Below are positions 1 to 7,148 of a stretch of DNA of 43,867 bases, piece by piece. Source of the DNA: Staphylococcus gallinarum (GTDB taxonomy: Bacteria; Bacillota; Bacilli; Staphylococcales; Staphylococcaceae); the NCBI RefSeq assembly GCF_000875895.1, contig NZ_JXCF01000076.1, forward strand, positions 1 to 43,867, in the 5' to 3' direction. The notes below the pieces were generated by a model. That model searched no databases. It had not been told where the DNA came from and saw only the letters and a list, made by a program, of their open reading frames with translations. The position numbers and the translations under genes are program-made. The stretch's first letter is position 1. Every line of letters starts with the position of its first letter.

Positions 1-120
1 ATATAAAAACGAAGTATATCCAGGTTGGACACCTAGAGCCCTTTCAATCAGTGCTTACACAAATGTATCGGTCAATAACTTTACTGCTATTGGTGATGGT
101 ACATTTGATTCAACTAGTCC
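1..120. repeat. terminal direct repeat, copy 1 (circle overlap)
   Basis: These 120 bases are identical to 43748-43867. The tail-fibre reading frame runs through the joint without a break, which is what a circular contig with a leftover assembly overlap looks like. A true 120-bp terminal redundancy in the middle of a fibre gene is much less likely. Confidence 0.95.
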
Positions 121-1363
121 AGCTATTGCAGTTCAGTTTATGGCGGAAAATGTTCAGTTGAATAACATTAATATCAGAGGTTTCAAAAATGCAATTGCCG
201 ACATTAAAATATACGGTGGTGCAAACAGACCTAAAAAAGTTACGTTCAGTAATATTAATATTCATCATTCATCTAACAATATCGGTATTGCCGGTGGTGC
301 GGGTGTTTATGATACCAAAATTATTGGTGCAAATTTAATAGGTAATGGCACAGGTAATGCAATTGAAATGTATAACACTACTACGACAATCATGGGTGTA
401 CAACAAGAAGGATATACAAACGGGGCAGTATTGTTCAAACAAGTTTACAAAGATGTACCGACCGCAGTACGTGGGGGATTTATAGGTGGTTCGACAGGTT
501 CAGGTGCACTATCAAGGCGTTCGGCAGTAATTGCGACGACAGGCGATTCATATGCGCATTCCGACCGTTCTTGGTTATTAGGTGCAGGTATGAACTCACA
601 TGCTTGGGGTTCGCGCTCGGGTATCATCAATTCACTTGAATCTAAAACAACACAAGGTAAATATGGTCAATTGATTTTAAATAGTCGTGGCGTTTCAATA
701 GAAGATAACTACGTTACGGCATGGGGGTATGCAACAGGCGGGGCTAAAAGAGAAAACACTTCAGCAGAGATACGAAGTGTTTCAGGAAATATTAAATCAA
801 AAGGTACAATCCAAGCTGGGCAAAACTTCGGTGACTATGCAGAGTATTTCGAATCTCAATCGGGTCAAGAAATACCGAATGGTTACATCGTTACTTTAGA
901 TGGTCGATATATTCGAAAGGCAAACTCGAATGATACACCTATTGGTGTTATTTCAGGTACTGCAGGAGTGATACTTGGTGACCAAATGTTCCACCATAAA
1001 GACAAATTCTTGAAAGATGAATTTGGTGTAACGCTCACACAGTTAGAGAAAAAAGAGTGGCACGATGATGAAGGAAATTGGTATGAAGAAGAGATTGAAG
1101 TGCCAATACCTAACCCGGACTTTAAAGAAAATGACGAAGAAGAATATTTATCACGTGCTGAACGCCCAGAATGGAATGTTGTTGGACTTGTGGGTCAAGT
1201 ATTCACTCGAATTGATAACACAGTGAGTGTAAATGATTATATCAAACCTAATAAAGGGATTGGTACTAAAGATAATAACAATGGTTTCTATCGTGTGTTA
1301 GAAATCACTACACCATTTGATACTGAAAAAGGTTACGGCGTTGCTGTTTGCTTAATTAAATAA
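2..1363 (+). CDS. tail fibre / appendage, C-terminal part with G2 autoprotease-like domain
   Basis: This is the 3' part of the gene that starts at 42453; the frame is open from base 2, so the ATG at 140 is internal and not the real start. Joined across the circle the protein has 885 residues. The first part continues a right-handed beta-helix (repeated N, I and V turns such as FSNINIHHSSNNIGI). The C-terminal part carries the motif GDYAEYFES followed by GYIVTLDGRYIRKA and PIGVISGTAGVILGD, which resembles the Peptidase_G2 self-cleaving domain of phage neck and tail appendages (GA-1/phi29 gp12 type). The likely role is host-surface recognition or wall-polymer processing at the tail tip, with the C-terminal domain acting as a removable trimerisation chaperone (inference). 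A short gap and RBS GAGGAG lead into the baseplate gene. Confidence 0.85.
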   Translation, partial: YKNEVYPGWTPRALSISAYTNVSVNNFTAIGDGTFDSTSPAIAVQFMAENVQLNNINIRGFKNAIADIKIYGGANRPKKVTFSNINIHHSSNNIGIAGGAGVYDTKIIGANLIGNGTGNAIEMYNTTTTIMGVQQEGYTNGAVLFKQVYKDVPTAVRGGFIGGSTGSGALSRRSAVIATTGDSYAHSDRSWLLGAGMNSHAWGSRSGIINSLESKTTQGKYGQLILNSRGVSIEDNYVTAWGYATGGAKRENTSAEIRSVSGNIKSKGTIQAGQNFGDYAEYFESQSGQEIPNGYIVTLDGRYIRKANSNDTPIGVISGTAGVILGDQMFHHKDKFLKDEFGVTLTQLEKKEWHDDEGNWYEEEIEVPIPNPDFKENDEEEYLSRAERPEWNVVGLVGQVFTRIDNTVSVNDYIKPNKGIGTKDNNNGFYRVLEITTPFDTEKGYGVAVCLIK

Positions 1364-1376
1364 GAGGAGTGATAAG

Positions 1377-2864
1377 ATGACAAACGGAATAGACAAAAAA
1401 GCGTTATTCAAACTTGCATCTGAACCTTATTTAAAGCCAATCTCTGATTTAGGGTTTGGCTTTTATAATTTAGATGAAAATACTGCAATATTAAGGTTTC
1501 AATTATATAACGATAAGGGACCTTTACTAATCAGTAAAGAAAATTTAACCGCATATGCTTATTTTGAATCAACGAATGGTAGTGCATCAGATGTAATGGA
1601 ATTAGAAATTGAAGATGAATTTAAAGGCATTGTCACGATCACGCTAGACAGTGCCTTTTTACATGCTTGTACAAATACAACAGTTACTGGTCAAGTTTAC
1701 ATTGGCGTTAATAATGTAGATGGTAATCCTCAATACAACGAGGTTGCGGTGTTTAGAGAGTTTAAATTTGAAGTTGCAGACGCACTGATTAATAAAATTA
1801 ATTCAACGACTAAAATTGAATATATTCGCATGTTTTCACAACTAAAACAACGAATCGAACAAGAAGTTAAAGATATCAAAGAAGCTATCGCTAACGGTGT
1901 CGATTATGTTGCAGAAATGAAAACAGTATTACAACAAGGTAAAGATGCACTTAATAAGATTGTGATTGATGGTAAAGCAGATATTAATACACTCATCACA
2001 CAGTCTAAGACAGATATAGATGAAACAGTTGCACAAAGTATTGAAGATATTACAACTTTATCAAACAATACTAAAACTGCTATTCAAAATATTGCAGATA
2101 CTGTAAATCAAAGCGTAACAGCAAAAAGTGAGCAAGTGATTACACATGTTGATGCCAAAGTAGAAGCGTTTAATCAAACTGTTGAAGATAACGGATTCGT
2201 TACACCGGAACAGTTAGACACTAATATTAATAGTCTTAATTGGCAAAAATACAAATTAACAAATGATGATGGTAGTTACCAGGTTATTGCAATAGGTGAT
2301 AATTTAGATAACTTATACAAATTGCCTGCAGGCAATTTCTATACAACATCTGTTCCAATCACTGGAGCAAGTTCGACAGCTGGTTTTACGAGCGTTGAGA
2401 AACGTGAAGATGTTGTCAAAAGAATTACATTTAGACCATATAATTCTAAGCAAACATGGGTCAAGCGTTTCTATAACACTTGGTCAGATTGGGAGCGTGT
2501 TGATAGTACATCGACCGATACAGGTTGGATTGAATTTAATTTAATCAACGGTGCAGCTACTAACACAGAATATGGAAATAGAAATGGGTTCAAATGTGCA
2601 TATAGAACGATTGTAAATGGCAGTGTCACAGAACGTTGTTTGAGAATCAATGGATCTAACATTGTACCTGGTCAAACAATCGCCAACTTACCGAGTGATT
2701 TTTGTAAAAGTGCTCAAACTTTTCCAGTTCGTATACCAACGAAATATGCAGGTGGCTACTTAGTTATTGAACCATCAGGTAATGTTAAACTTTATGTTAA
2801 TGGTGATTCTAGCGCGTGGTTATCTTCAGATTACGCTTATGGTGAAATGTCTTGGAAAGATTAG
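1377..2864 (+). CDS. BppU-family baseplate upper protein with C-terminal receptor-type head
   Basis: A 495-aa structural protein. Residues 1-150 match the N-terminal domain of BppU-type baseplate proteins, which attaches to the baseplate core. Residues 155-275 are a helical coiled-coil rod rich in I, V, K and Q heptads. Residues 290-375 (KLTNDDGSYQVIAIGDNLD to WSDWERVDS) look like a pyocin-knob or fibre-head fold. Residues 380-495 form a second compact domain that is also found in the separate 152-aa protein at 41978-42436. RBS GAGGAG lies just before the ATG. The protein probably projects from the baseplate and contacts wall teichoic acid (inference from family and position). Confidence 0.82.
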   Translation: MTNGIDKKALFKLASEPYLKPISDLGFGFYNLDENTAILRFQLYNDKGPLLISKENLTAYAYFESTNGSASDVMELEIEDEFKGIVTITLDSAFLHACTNTTVTGQVYIGVNNVDGNPQYNEVAVFREFKFEVADALINKINSTTKIEYIRMFSQLKQRIEQEVKDIKEAIANGVDYVAEMKTVLQQGKDALNKIVIDGKADINTLITQSKTDIDETVAQSIEDITTLSNNTKTAIQNIADTVNQSVTAKSEQVITHVDAKVEAFNQTVEDNGFVTPEQLDTNINSLNWQKYKLTNDDGSYQVIAIGDNLDNLYKLPAGNFYTTSVPITGASSTAGFTSVEKREDVVKRITFRPYNSKQTWVKRFYNTWSDWERVDSTSTDTGWIEFNLINGAATNTEYGNRNGFKCAYRTIVNGSVTERCLRINGSNIVPGQTIANLPSDFCKSAQTFPVRIPTKYAGGYLVIEPSGNVKLYVNGDSSAWLSSDYAYGEMSWKD

Positions 2865-2878
2865 AGGGAGATGATTTT

Positions 2879-3244
2879 ATGAAAGTAGTTTATTTATATG
2901 ATGGTACACCGTATCTAGCAGAATTAAATGAAGAAGGTGAATATAATTACCCTAAGGAAGCATGGACGGAAACACCACCACCTGAAGGAATATATGAACC
3001 TTTCTATTTTAATGGCAATGAATGGGTAGGGACATCTAAAGAAGAATGGGAGTCAAATCAAGTTAAGCCTCCAATGGAACCTAAAGCATTGGAAATGTTG
3101 GTATCCCAATTACAATTGCAAGTCATGATTGGAAATAAAAAGACAAAAGAACTTGAAGATAAATTAGAAGCAACCAATAAAACTTTGGCAGACGCTTTAC
3201 TTAAAATTACAGAGATAGAAAACAAAATCGGAGGTAATGCCTAA
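2879..3244 (+). CDS. DUF2977-like tail-tip protein
   Basis: A 121-aa protein beginning MKVVYLYDGTPYLAELNEEG. An upstream in-frame ATG at 2852 lies inside the previous gene and has no RBS, whereas AGAGGGAG at about 2863-2870 fits a start at 2879. The N-terminal half is short beta strands rich in P, W and Y; residues 75-118 are a coiled coil. This composition and its place between the BppU-like gene and an XkdX gene match the DUF2977 proteins of staphylococcal phages. It is probably a small baseplate or tail-fibre accessory protein. Exact function is unknown. Its stop overlaps the next start (TAATG). Confidence 0.75.
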   Translation: MKVVYLYDGTPYLAELNEEGEYNYPKEAWTETPPPEGIYEPFYFNGNEWVGTSKEEWESNQVKPPMEPKALEMLVSQLQLQVMIGNKKTKELEDKLEATNKTLADALLKITEIENKIGGNA

Positions 3245-3393
3245 TGTTCCCATCATTTGAAAGTATAAAATATTTTTACGATATCAATTGTTACACAACA
3301 GTAGAAATTAAAATTTATTATGAATATGGTTGTATAACTAAAGAACAATACAAAGAAATAACGGGTGAAGATTACCCAGAACCTCAAGCATAA
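3244..3393 (+). CDS. XkdX family protein
   Basis: A 49-aa protein, MFPSFESIKYFYD at the start and YYEYGCITKEQYKEITGEDY near the end. The aromatic Y-x-x-G-x-[IL]-T-x-E-Q-Y-K-x-I-T-G-E core is the signature of the XkdX family, named from Bacillus prophage PBSX and found just downstream of tail-fibre genes in many Firmicute phages. Start and preceding stop overlap as TAATG, implying translational coupling. Function is not established. Its stop codon lies in the loop of the following terminator. Confidence 0.85.
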   Translation: MFPSFESIKYFYDINCYTTVEIKIYYEYGCITKEQYKEITGEDYPEPQA

Positions 3394-3406
3394 GCTTGGG
3401 GTTTTT
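3382..3406 (+). terminator. intrinsic terminator after XkdX gene
   Basis: CCTCAAGC pairs with GCTTGGGG (one G-T pair) around the loop ATAA, followed by TTTTT. It includes the end of the XkdX gene and separates the fibre genes from the membrane and lysis genes. Confidence 0.75.
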
Positions 3407-3430
3407 ATTATATAGAAAGTAGGTGAATCT

Positions 3431-3853
3431 ATGGAAGGTAAATTTGAGTTACCACAAAAACTAGCTACATTATCATTGTTTGGTTTAGGTGTTTTTGTAG
3501 ACATCAGAGGGCTTTATTGGTTCATCAATCAAGAATCTGTACTTAGTGAAAGTGATTTCTATAGAGCGCTACATGAAGTGATGCCGATATGGTTGTGGGG
3601 CTTGGCTTTATTGCTATTTGGAACATGTTTAATAATAGCTAGTTTGTCTTTTGGAAAACGTTCAGTAAACAATACATCGAACTATTTCATGCTTATTGGT
3701 GGTACAGGTAGTGCGATTATACACTTCCTCATGGCATCAGCGTCTATTTATAACGCGATTAATTGGTTAACTCCCGCACAATTTGTGGTTATGACGGCCT
3801 GGCTTGGTTATGTGGGATTTTTGGGTGGTGTTGATATACATGGCAGAAGATAA
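3431..3853 (+). CDS. four-helix membrane protein of the lysis region
   Basis: A 140-aa integral membrane protein with predicted membrane segments at about residues 10-30, 50-70, 84-106 and 115-135, ending in a charged HGRR. AGGTGA lies 5 bases before the ATG. Proteins of this type sit just upstream of DUF2951 and holin genes in several staphylococcal phages. It could be an accessory holin, antiholin or superinfection-exclusion protein, but I recognise no named family. Its last 14 bases overlap the next gene, suggesting coupled translation. Confidence 0.7.
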   Translation: MEGKFELPQKLATLSLFGLGVFVDIRGLYWFINQESVLSESDFYRALHEVMPIWLWGLALLLFGTCLIIASLSFGKRSVNNTSNYFMLIGGTGSAIIHFLMASASIYNAINWLTPAQFVVMTAWLGYVGFLGGVDIHGRR

Positions 3854-4238
3854 ATATGTGCTACGTCACGAATGGGAAAATTCTCGAGGGAAAGTACATC
3901 AACGTATTAATGATCTAGATAGTAAACACACAAATAACTACAATCAATTATTAAACAAGGTAGATCAACAAACGTTATTACAACAAAAGTCTTTTGAATC
4001 TCAAGAGAAATCAGAAAAACACTTAGAAAAAATCAGTGATTCATTGACCACAGTTGGTACACGAGTGACTGACTTAGAATACAACGTTAAAACACATGGT
4101 AAAGATATTCAAAGTTTACAAGGGACTTTAGCAGCAGAAGCAAAAGGTAATCGTGATGTATTGATTGCATGGATTAGTGTGGCAGGTGTTGTACTCGTAC
4201 CACTTATTACTATAGTAGCAAATATATTTTTTAAATAG
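3840..4238 (+). CDS. DUF2951 family membrane-anchored coiled-coil protein
   Basis: A 132-aa protein starting MAEDKYVLRHEWENSRGKVHQRIND. The start at 3840 has GGTGGTG upstream and matches the usual start of DUF2951 proteins; the longer frame from 3804 lies inside the previous gene. Residues 8-100 are a long coiled coil and residues 107-130 a single membrane helix (VLIAWISVAGVVLVPLITIVANIFF). The topology resembles haemolysin XhlA-type holin accessory proteins of Bacillus phages, so a role in lysis timing is plausible but inferred. Confidence 0.8.
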   Translation: MAEDKYVLRHEWENSRGKVHQRINDLDSKHTNNYNQLLNKVDQQTLLQQKSFESQEKSEKHLEKISDSLTTVGTRVTDLEYNVKTHGKDIQSLQGTLAAEAKGNRDVLIAWISVAGVVLVPLITIVANIFFK

Positions 4239-4265
4239 GTCGGCGCATAGCGTCGGCTTTTTATT
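4239..4265 (+). terminator. intrinsic terminator before holin
   Basis: GTCGGCGC pairs with GCGTCGGC around the loop ATA (two wobble pairs), followed by TTTTT. It lies between the DUF2951 gene and the holin gene, so full-length lysis transcripts must read through it or start downstream. Confidence 0.75.
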
Positions 4266-4279
4266 TTGGAGGTTAAATT

Positions 4280-4600
4280 ATGAAAATGACAATCGGTGCA
4301 ACAGTTAGATTTATCGTATTAATTTTAGCATTAATTAATCAATGGTTAGCGACTAAAAACATCAGTCCTATACCAGTAGATGAAGATAGTATCAGTTCAA
4401 TTTTATTAACTATCGTAGCACTATATACAGCTTATAAAGATAATCCAGTGACTAAAGAAGGTCATGAAGCAAATATTGAAATGAAACAAAAGAAACTTGA
4501 TAAAAAGCAAGGGACAACACCAACAATAAACGCCACAGAAGATAATAAAGATGGTGCAGTATTCCACGATGTGAAAGATAATGGGGGCATACAAAGATGA
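4280..4600 (+). CDS. holin (SPP1-type)
   Basis: A 106-aa protein with two membrane helices (about residues 6-24 and 36-54) separated by a short turn (NISPIPVDEDS), followed by a long charged cytoplasmic tail (KEGHEANIEMKQKKLDKKQ). This is the architecture of SPP1-family holins. GGAGG sits 8 bases before the ATG. The start reads Met-Lys-Met, so a dual start giving two proteins that differ by a positive charge, as in lambda S, is possible but unproven. It opens the membrane at a set time so that the endolysin encoded immediately downstream can reach the wall. Confidence 0.88.
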   Translation: MKMTIGATVRFIVLILALINQWLATKNISPIPVDEDSISSILLTIVALYTAYKDNPVTKEGHEANIEMKQKKLDKKQGTTPTINATEDNKDGAVFHDVKDNGGIQR

Positions 4601-6045
4601 CTATAACTAAGACTAAAAAAGAAGCAGTCGCGTATCTCAAGTCATTAGAAGGTAAATATTTAGATTATGATGGTTGGTGGGGAGCACAATGTTACGACCT
4701 AGCTAACTTTTATTGGTCACACATCAGTGGTAGAACATTACAGGGCGCACAAGCTAAGAATATACCGACAGATAATAATTTTGATGGTTTAGCCACTGTG
4801 TATGAAAATACTGAAGATTTTAAAGCAGAAGAAGGCGACATTGTTGTATTCAATGGTAATTATGGTAGTGGTAATGGACATGTAGCTGTCGTTTTAAATG
4901 GTAATTATGATGGTAACTACATGCAATTTGTATCATTAGATAATAATTGGCAAGGTGGCGGATGGACTTCTGGACCTGAACAAGGTGGGAAAGGTTGGGA
5001 AACGGCAACAAGAGTAGTTCACAATTACGATTTCCCTATGTGGTTTATCAGACCTAAATATAAAACAACAGTTGTAAATAAGGTAGCTACAAAAGTTAAA
5101 AAAACAACTACTAAATCATCTGCTAAAGCCAAAAAACTTACTTATAACCGTGACACAATTAAGCGTGCATATTTACTTGGTAAACGCGGATATAAACCTA
5201 AAGCAATTGTTTTACACAATGATGCAGGTAGTGGAACAGCAATGACTTATCACGATCAGTTAGTTAATGCCAGTGAACAACGTCTTGAAGCTGGTATTGC
5301 CCATTCATATATCAGTGGCAATCGTGTATGGCAAGCTTTACCTGAAAGCTACATCGCATGGCACACTGCAAATGCTTATGGAAATAGAAATTACTACGGT
5401 ATTGAAATTTGTCAGTCAATGAGTGCTAGCGATAAAGACTTTTTGGCGAATGAACAGGCAGCATTCCAAGAAGCAGCCAGGATGTTAAAAAAATGGGGAT
5501 TACCAGTAAATAGGGAAACTGTCAGATTGCATAATGAGTTTTCGCCTACAGAATGTCCACACAGAAGTATGGAACTACATGCGGGATATAAATCCTCTCA
5601 AAGAGCGCCGCAAAACATTGTTAATAAAACAAAAGACTATTTCATTAGTCAAATTAAAGCGTATTACAACGGTGAAATTCCAAAAGGTTCAACTGATAAA
5701 GGAAGTTCAAAACCAAGCTCTAACGGTTCTACAAACGCCACAAATACTGATTGGAAACAAAACAAATATGGTACATGGTATAAAGCAGAGAGTGCAACAT
5801 TTACAAATGGCAATCAACCAATTATCACAAGAGTTGGTTCTCCATTTACAACTGCACAATTCGGCTATAATTTCCAACCTGGCGGTTATGTAAATTATGA
5901 TGAAGTTTGTTTACAAGATGGTCATGTGTGGATTGGTTATAACTGGAACGGATATCGTTACTATTTACCAATTAGAACATGGAATGGTGCAAGTCCTCCA
6001 AATCATAAAAATGGTTTAGGTGATTTGTGGGGAGTAATAAGTTAA
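4597..6045 (+). CDS. endolysin: CHAP endopeptidase, amidase, SH3b
   Basis: A 482-aa wall hydrolase. Residues 10-155 are a CHAP domain with catalytic Cys32 (WWGAQCYD) and His95 (GNGHVAVV). After a Lys/Thr linker, residues 195-345 are an N-acetylmuramoyl-L-alanine amidase of the Amidase_2/PGRP fold with likely zinc ligands His207 (VLHND), His312 (RLHNE) and Cys320 (TECPHR). Residues 385-482 are a bacterial SH3b domain that binds the staphylococcal wall (WYKAESATFTNG to WGVIS). This is the standard staphylococcal phage lysin layout and length. The start overlaps the holin stop. There is no signal peptide, consistent with holin-dependent release. Confidence 0.95.
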   Translation: MTITKTKKEAVAYLKSLEGKYLDYDGWWGAQCYDLANFYWSHISGRTLQGAQAKNIPTDNNFDGLATVYENTEDFKAEEGDIVVFNGNYGSGNGHVAVVLNGNYDGNYMQFVSLDNNWQGGGWTSGPEQGGKGWETATRVVHNYDFPMWFIRPKYKTTVVNKVATKVKKTTTKSSAKAKKLTYNRDTIKRAYLLGKRGYKPKAIVLHNDAGSGTAMTYHDQLVNASEQRLEAGIAHSYISGNRVWQALPESYIAWHTANAYGNRNYYGIEICQSMSASDKDFLANEQAAFQEAARMLKKWGLPVNRETVRLHNEFSPTECPHRSMELHAGYKSSQRAPQNIVNKTKDYFISQIKAYYNGEIPKGSTDKGSSKPSSNGSTNATNTDWKQNKYGTWYKAESATFTNGNQPIITRVGSPFTTAQFGYNFQPGGYVNYDEVCLQDGHVWIGYNWNGYRYYLPIRTWNGASPPNHKNGLGDLWGVIS

Positions 6046-6118
6046 AATAAGCGTTGTACTATTTACTGAAGTGTAATACAATGTGTTGAGAAGGTACTTC
6101 AGACCTTTTCTCTATTTA

Positions 6119-6140
6119 CCACTCTTCGGAGTGGTTTTTT
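6119..6140 (+). terminator. strong terminator at the end of the late operon
   Basis: CCACTC and GAGTGG form a perfect 6-bp stem closed by a TTCG tetraloop and followed by six T. It ends the rightward late transcript after the endolysin. An upstream pair, CTGAAGT (6066-6072) and ACTTCAG (6096-6102), may add a second hairpin. Confidence 0.9.
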
Positions 6141-6207
6141 ATTTATAATATATAGAAATAAAATAAACTTTGTGATAATATACACATTGACCTTACTTAT
6201 ATAGTGA

Positions 6208-6241
6208 GAGCAGGCACATGTCCCGTGTCTGCTCTTTTTTT
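6208..6241 (+). terminator. second terminator after the lysis genes
   Basis: GAGCAGGCAC pairs with GTGTCTGCTC (one G-T pair) around ATGTCCC, followed by seven T. It insulates the leftward gene at 6251-6532 from late transcription. Confidence 0.88.
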
Positions 6242-6250
6242 ATTTAATCA

Positions 6251-6532
6251 TTACAACAGCCCATTTTCTTTCAATTCATCTATTTTTTTGATGTTAAATA
6301 AAAAGTCAAATTCACTTGGTTTTTCAAGTGGCACTTCAATAATCCCTCTGTTATAAAATACTTTTAGTATGTTTTCAATATTATCTATATTATGGTTTTT
6401 TCTTTTAGAAACATCTTTCAGTAACTCAATATGAGTTATATCTTCCTTTACTATTAAATTAACTAAATTCTTTATTAATTTTAAATCATAATCTTCTAAA
6501 TCCTTCATTAAATCACTTGTGTTTGTTTCCAT
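6251..6532 (-). CDS. unknown leftward gene, possible lysogenic-conversion protein
   Basis: A 93-aa protein starting METNTSDLMKDLEDYD. AAAGGAG lies 8 bases before this ATG; a longer in-frame start at 6595 has no RBS. The sequence is mostly charged helices (residues 10-65) followed by a short hydrophobic strand (GIIEVP), which could be a winged-helix-like fold, but I recognise no family. No signal peptide or membrane segment. It is transcribed against the late operon, between two terminators and the presumed attachment site, the usual place for genes expressed from a prophage. Possible promoter upstream: TTGTAA, 17 bases, TATAGA. Confidence 0.65.
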   Translation of the reverse strand: METNTSDLMKDLEDYDLKLIKNLVNLIVKEDITHIELLKDVSKRKNHNIDNIENILKVFYNRGIIEVPLEKPSEFDFLFNIKKIDELKENGLL

Positions 6533-6643
6533 ATTAATAACTCCTTTTGTTCTTATGATGTTTGAAATCATTTCTATAACTCTAAATGTTTTCAATTACA
6601 ATATTATCATTTTAGTTATTAACTTAACTAGGTTATTTTTTTA

Positions 6644-6672
6644 TTTACATATACGAACATTTGTTCTATATT
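6644..6672 (+). promoter_or_regulatory. SOS-type promoter for the yolD-like gene
   Basis: TTTACA (6644-6649), a 17-base spacer, and TATATT (6667-6672) make a near-consensus sigma-A promoter. The spacer is almost filled by a LexA box. The start codon at 6692 follows with RBS GAGGTGA. Confidence 0.8.
6654..6667. promoter_or_regulatory. LexA (DinR) box
   Basis: CGAACATTTGTTCT matches the Gram-positive SOS box CGAAC-N4-GTTCG except at the last base. Its place between -35 and -10 would let LexA block polymerase directly. Confidence 0.82.
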
Positions 6673-6691
6673 ATTCATGAGGTGATTATAA

Positions 6692-7102
6692 ATGAAAAAA
6701 ATATTTCCTGATATGCCGGAACCATATTGCTATGAAACAGACTACCGTAAAATACCTAGAGAATACCTTAACCCAAACATTCCACAAGGGCGAGGAATCG
6801 TTAAGTGGGCAGCATTTAAGACGTTGCCAGAACAATATGAGCGCCTAGAACAGTACATAAAAGACCAAGATAAAATTGATAAACCAACGTTAAGCGACCA
6901 CCAAATAAGTGAGTTAAATGATACGTTAATGATGAAGATGTTCCATGACCCGCAAGCAGAAGTAAGTTATTTTGAAAATGGATATATTAAGAAAGTAGAT
7001 GGATTCGTACACAAAGTAGATACGCATAATCAAGTGTTGCAAATGTATATTGATGAGGGATTGTTTACATTGAAATTAAGTGAGATTGTTGAAATAAAAT
7101 AA
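6692..7102 (+). CDS. YolD-like protein
   Basis: A 136-aa protein with the YolD-like signature RGIVKWAAFKTLPEQYERL at residues 32-50, followed by the small beta domain (EVSYFENGYIKKVDG, LFTLKLSEIVEI). YolD-like genes usually lie next to a Y-family polymerase such as UvrX and are SOS-induced; here no polymerase gene is adjacent, so a partner would have to come from the host. The LexA box in its promoter supports a damage-response role. It faces the integrase gene across a 46-base gap holding the presumed attP. Confidence 0.85.
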   Translation: MKKIFPDMPEPYCYETDYRKIPREYLNPNIPQGRGIVKWAAFKTLPEQYERLEQYIKDQDKIDKPTLSDHQISELNDTLMMKMFHDPQAEVSYFENGYIKKVDGFVHKVDTHNQVLQMYIDEGLFTLKLSEIVEIK

Positions 7103-7104
7103 AT

Positions 7105-7146
7105 GGGGGTATGGTCTACATACTTTGATACATAAACCATACTCCC
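7105..7146. other. candidate attP (or convergent terminator)
   Basis: A 42-bp imperfect dyad: GGGGGTATGGT (7105-7115) against ACCATACTCCC (7136-7146), and comparison of the two 21-base halves gives 15 matches with a non-palindromic centre near 7125. It lies between the convergent yolD and int genes, directly after the int stop. Serine integrases use short dyad-symmetric attP sites next to int, so this fits. There is no T-run, which argues against a simple terminator. The crossover position cannot be read from one sequence. Confidence 0.55.
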
Positions 7147-7148
7147 GA

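Noticed and set aside
1..120. Biological terminal redundancy of the packaged genome
   Set aside because: It falls in the middle of a fibre gene whose frame crosses it, while hnh and terS point to packaging near 25.6 kb; an assembly overlap explains it better.
140..1363. Complete 407-aa gene starting at ATG 140
   Set aside because: The frame is open upstream to base 2 and continues from 42453 across the circle; 140 is an internal Met with no RBS.
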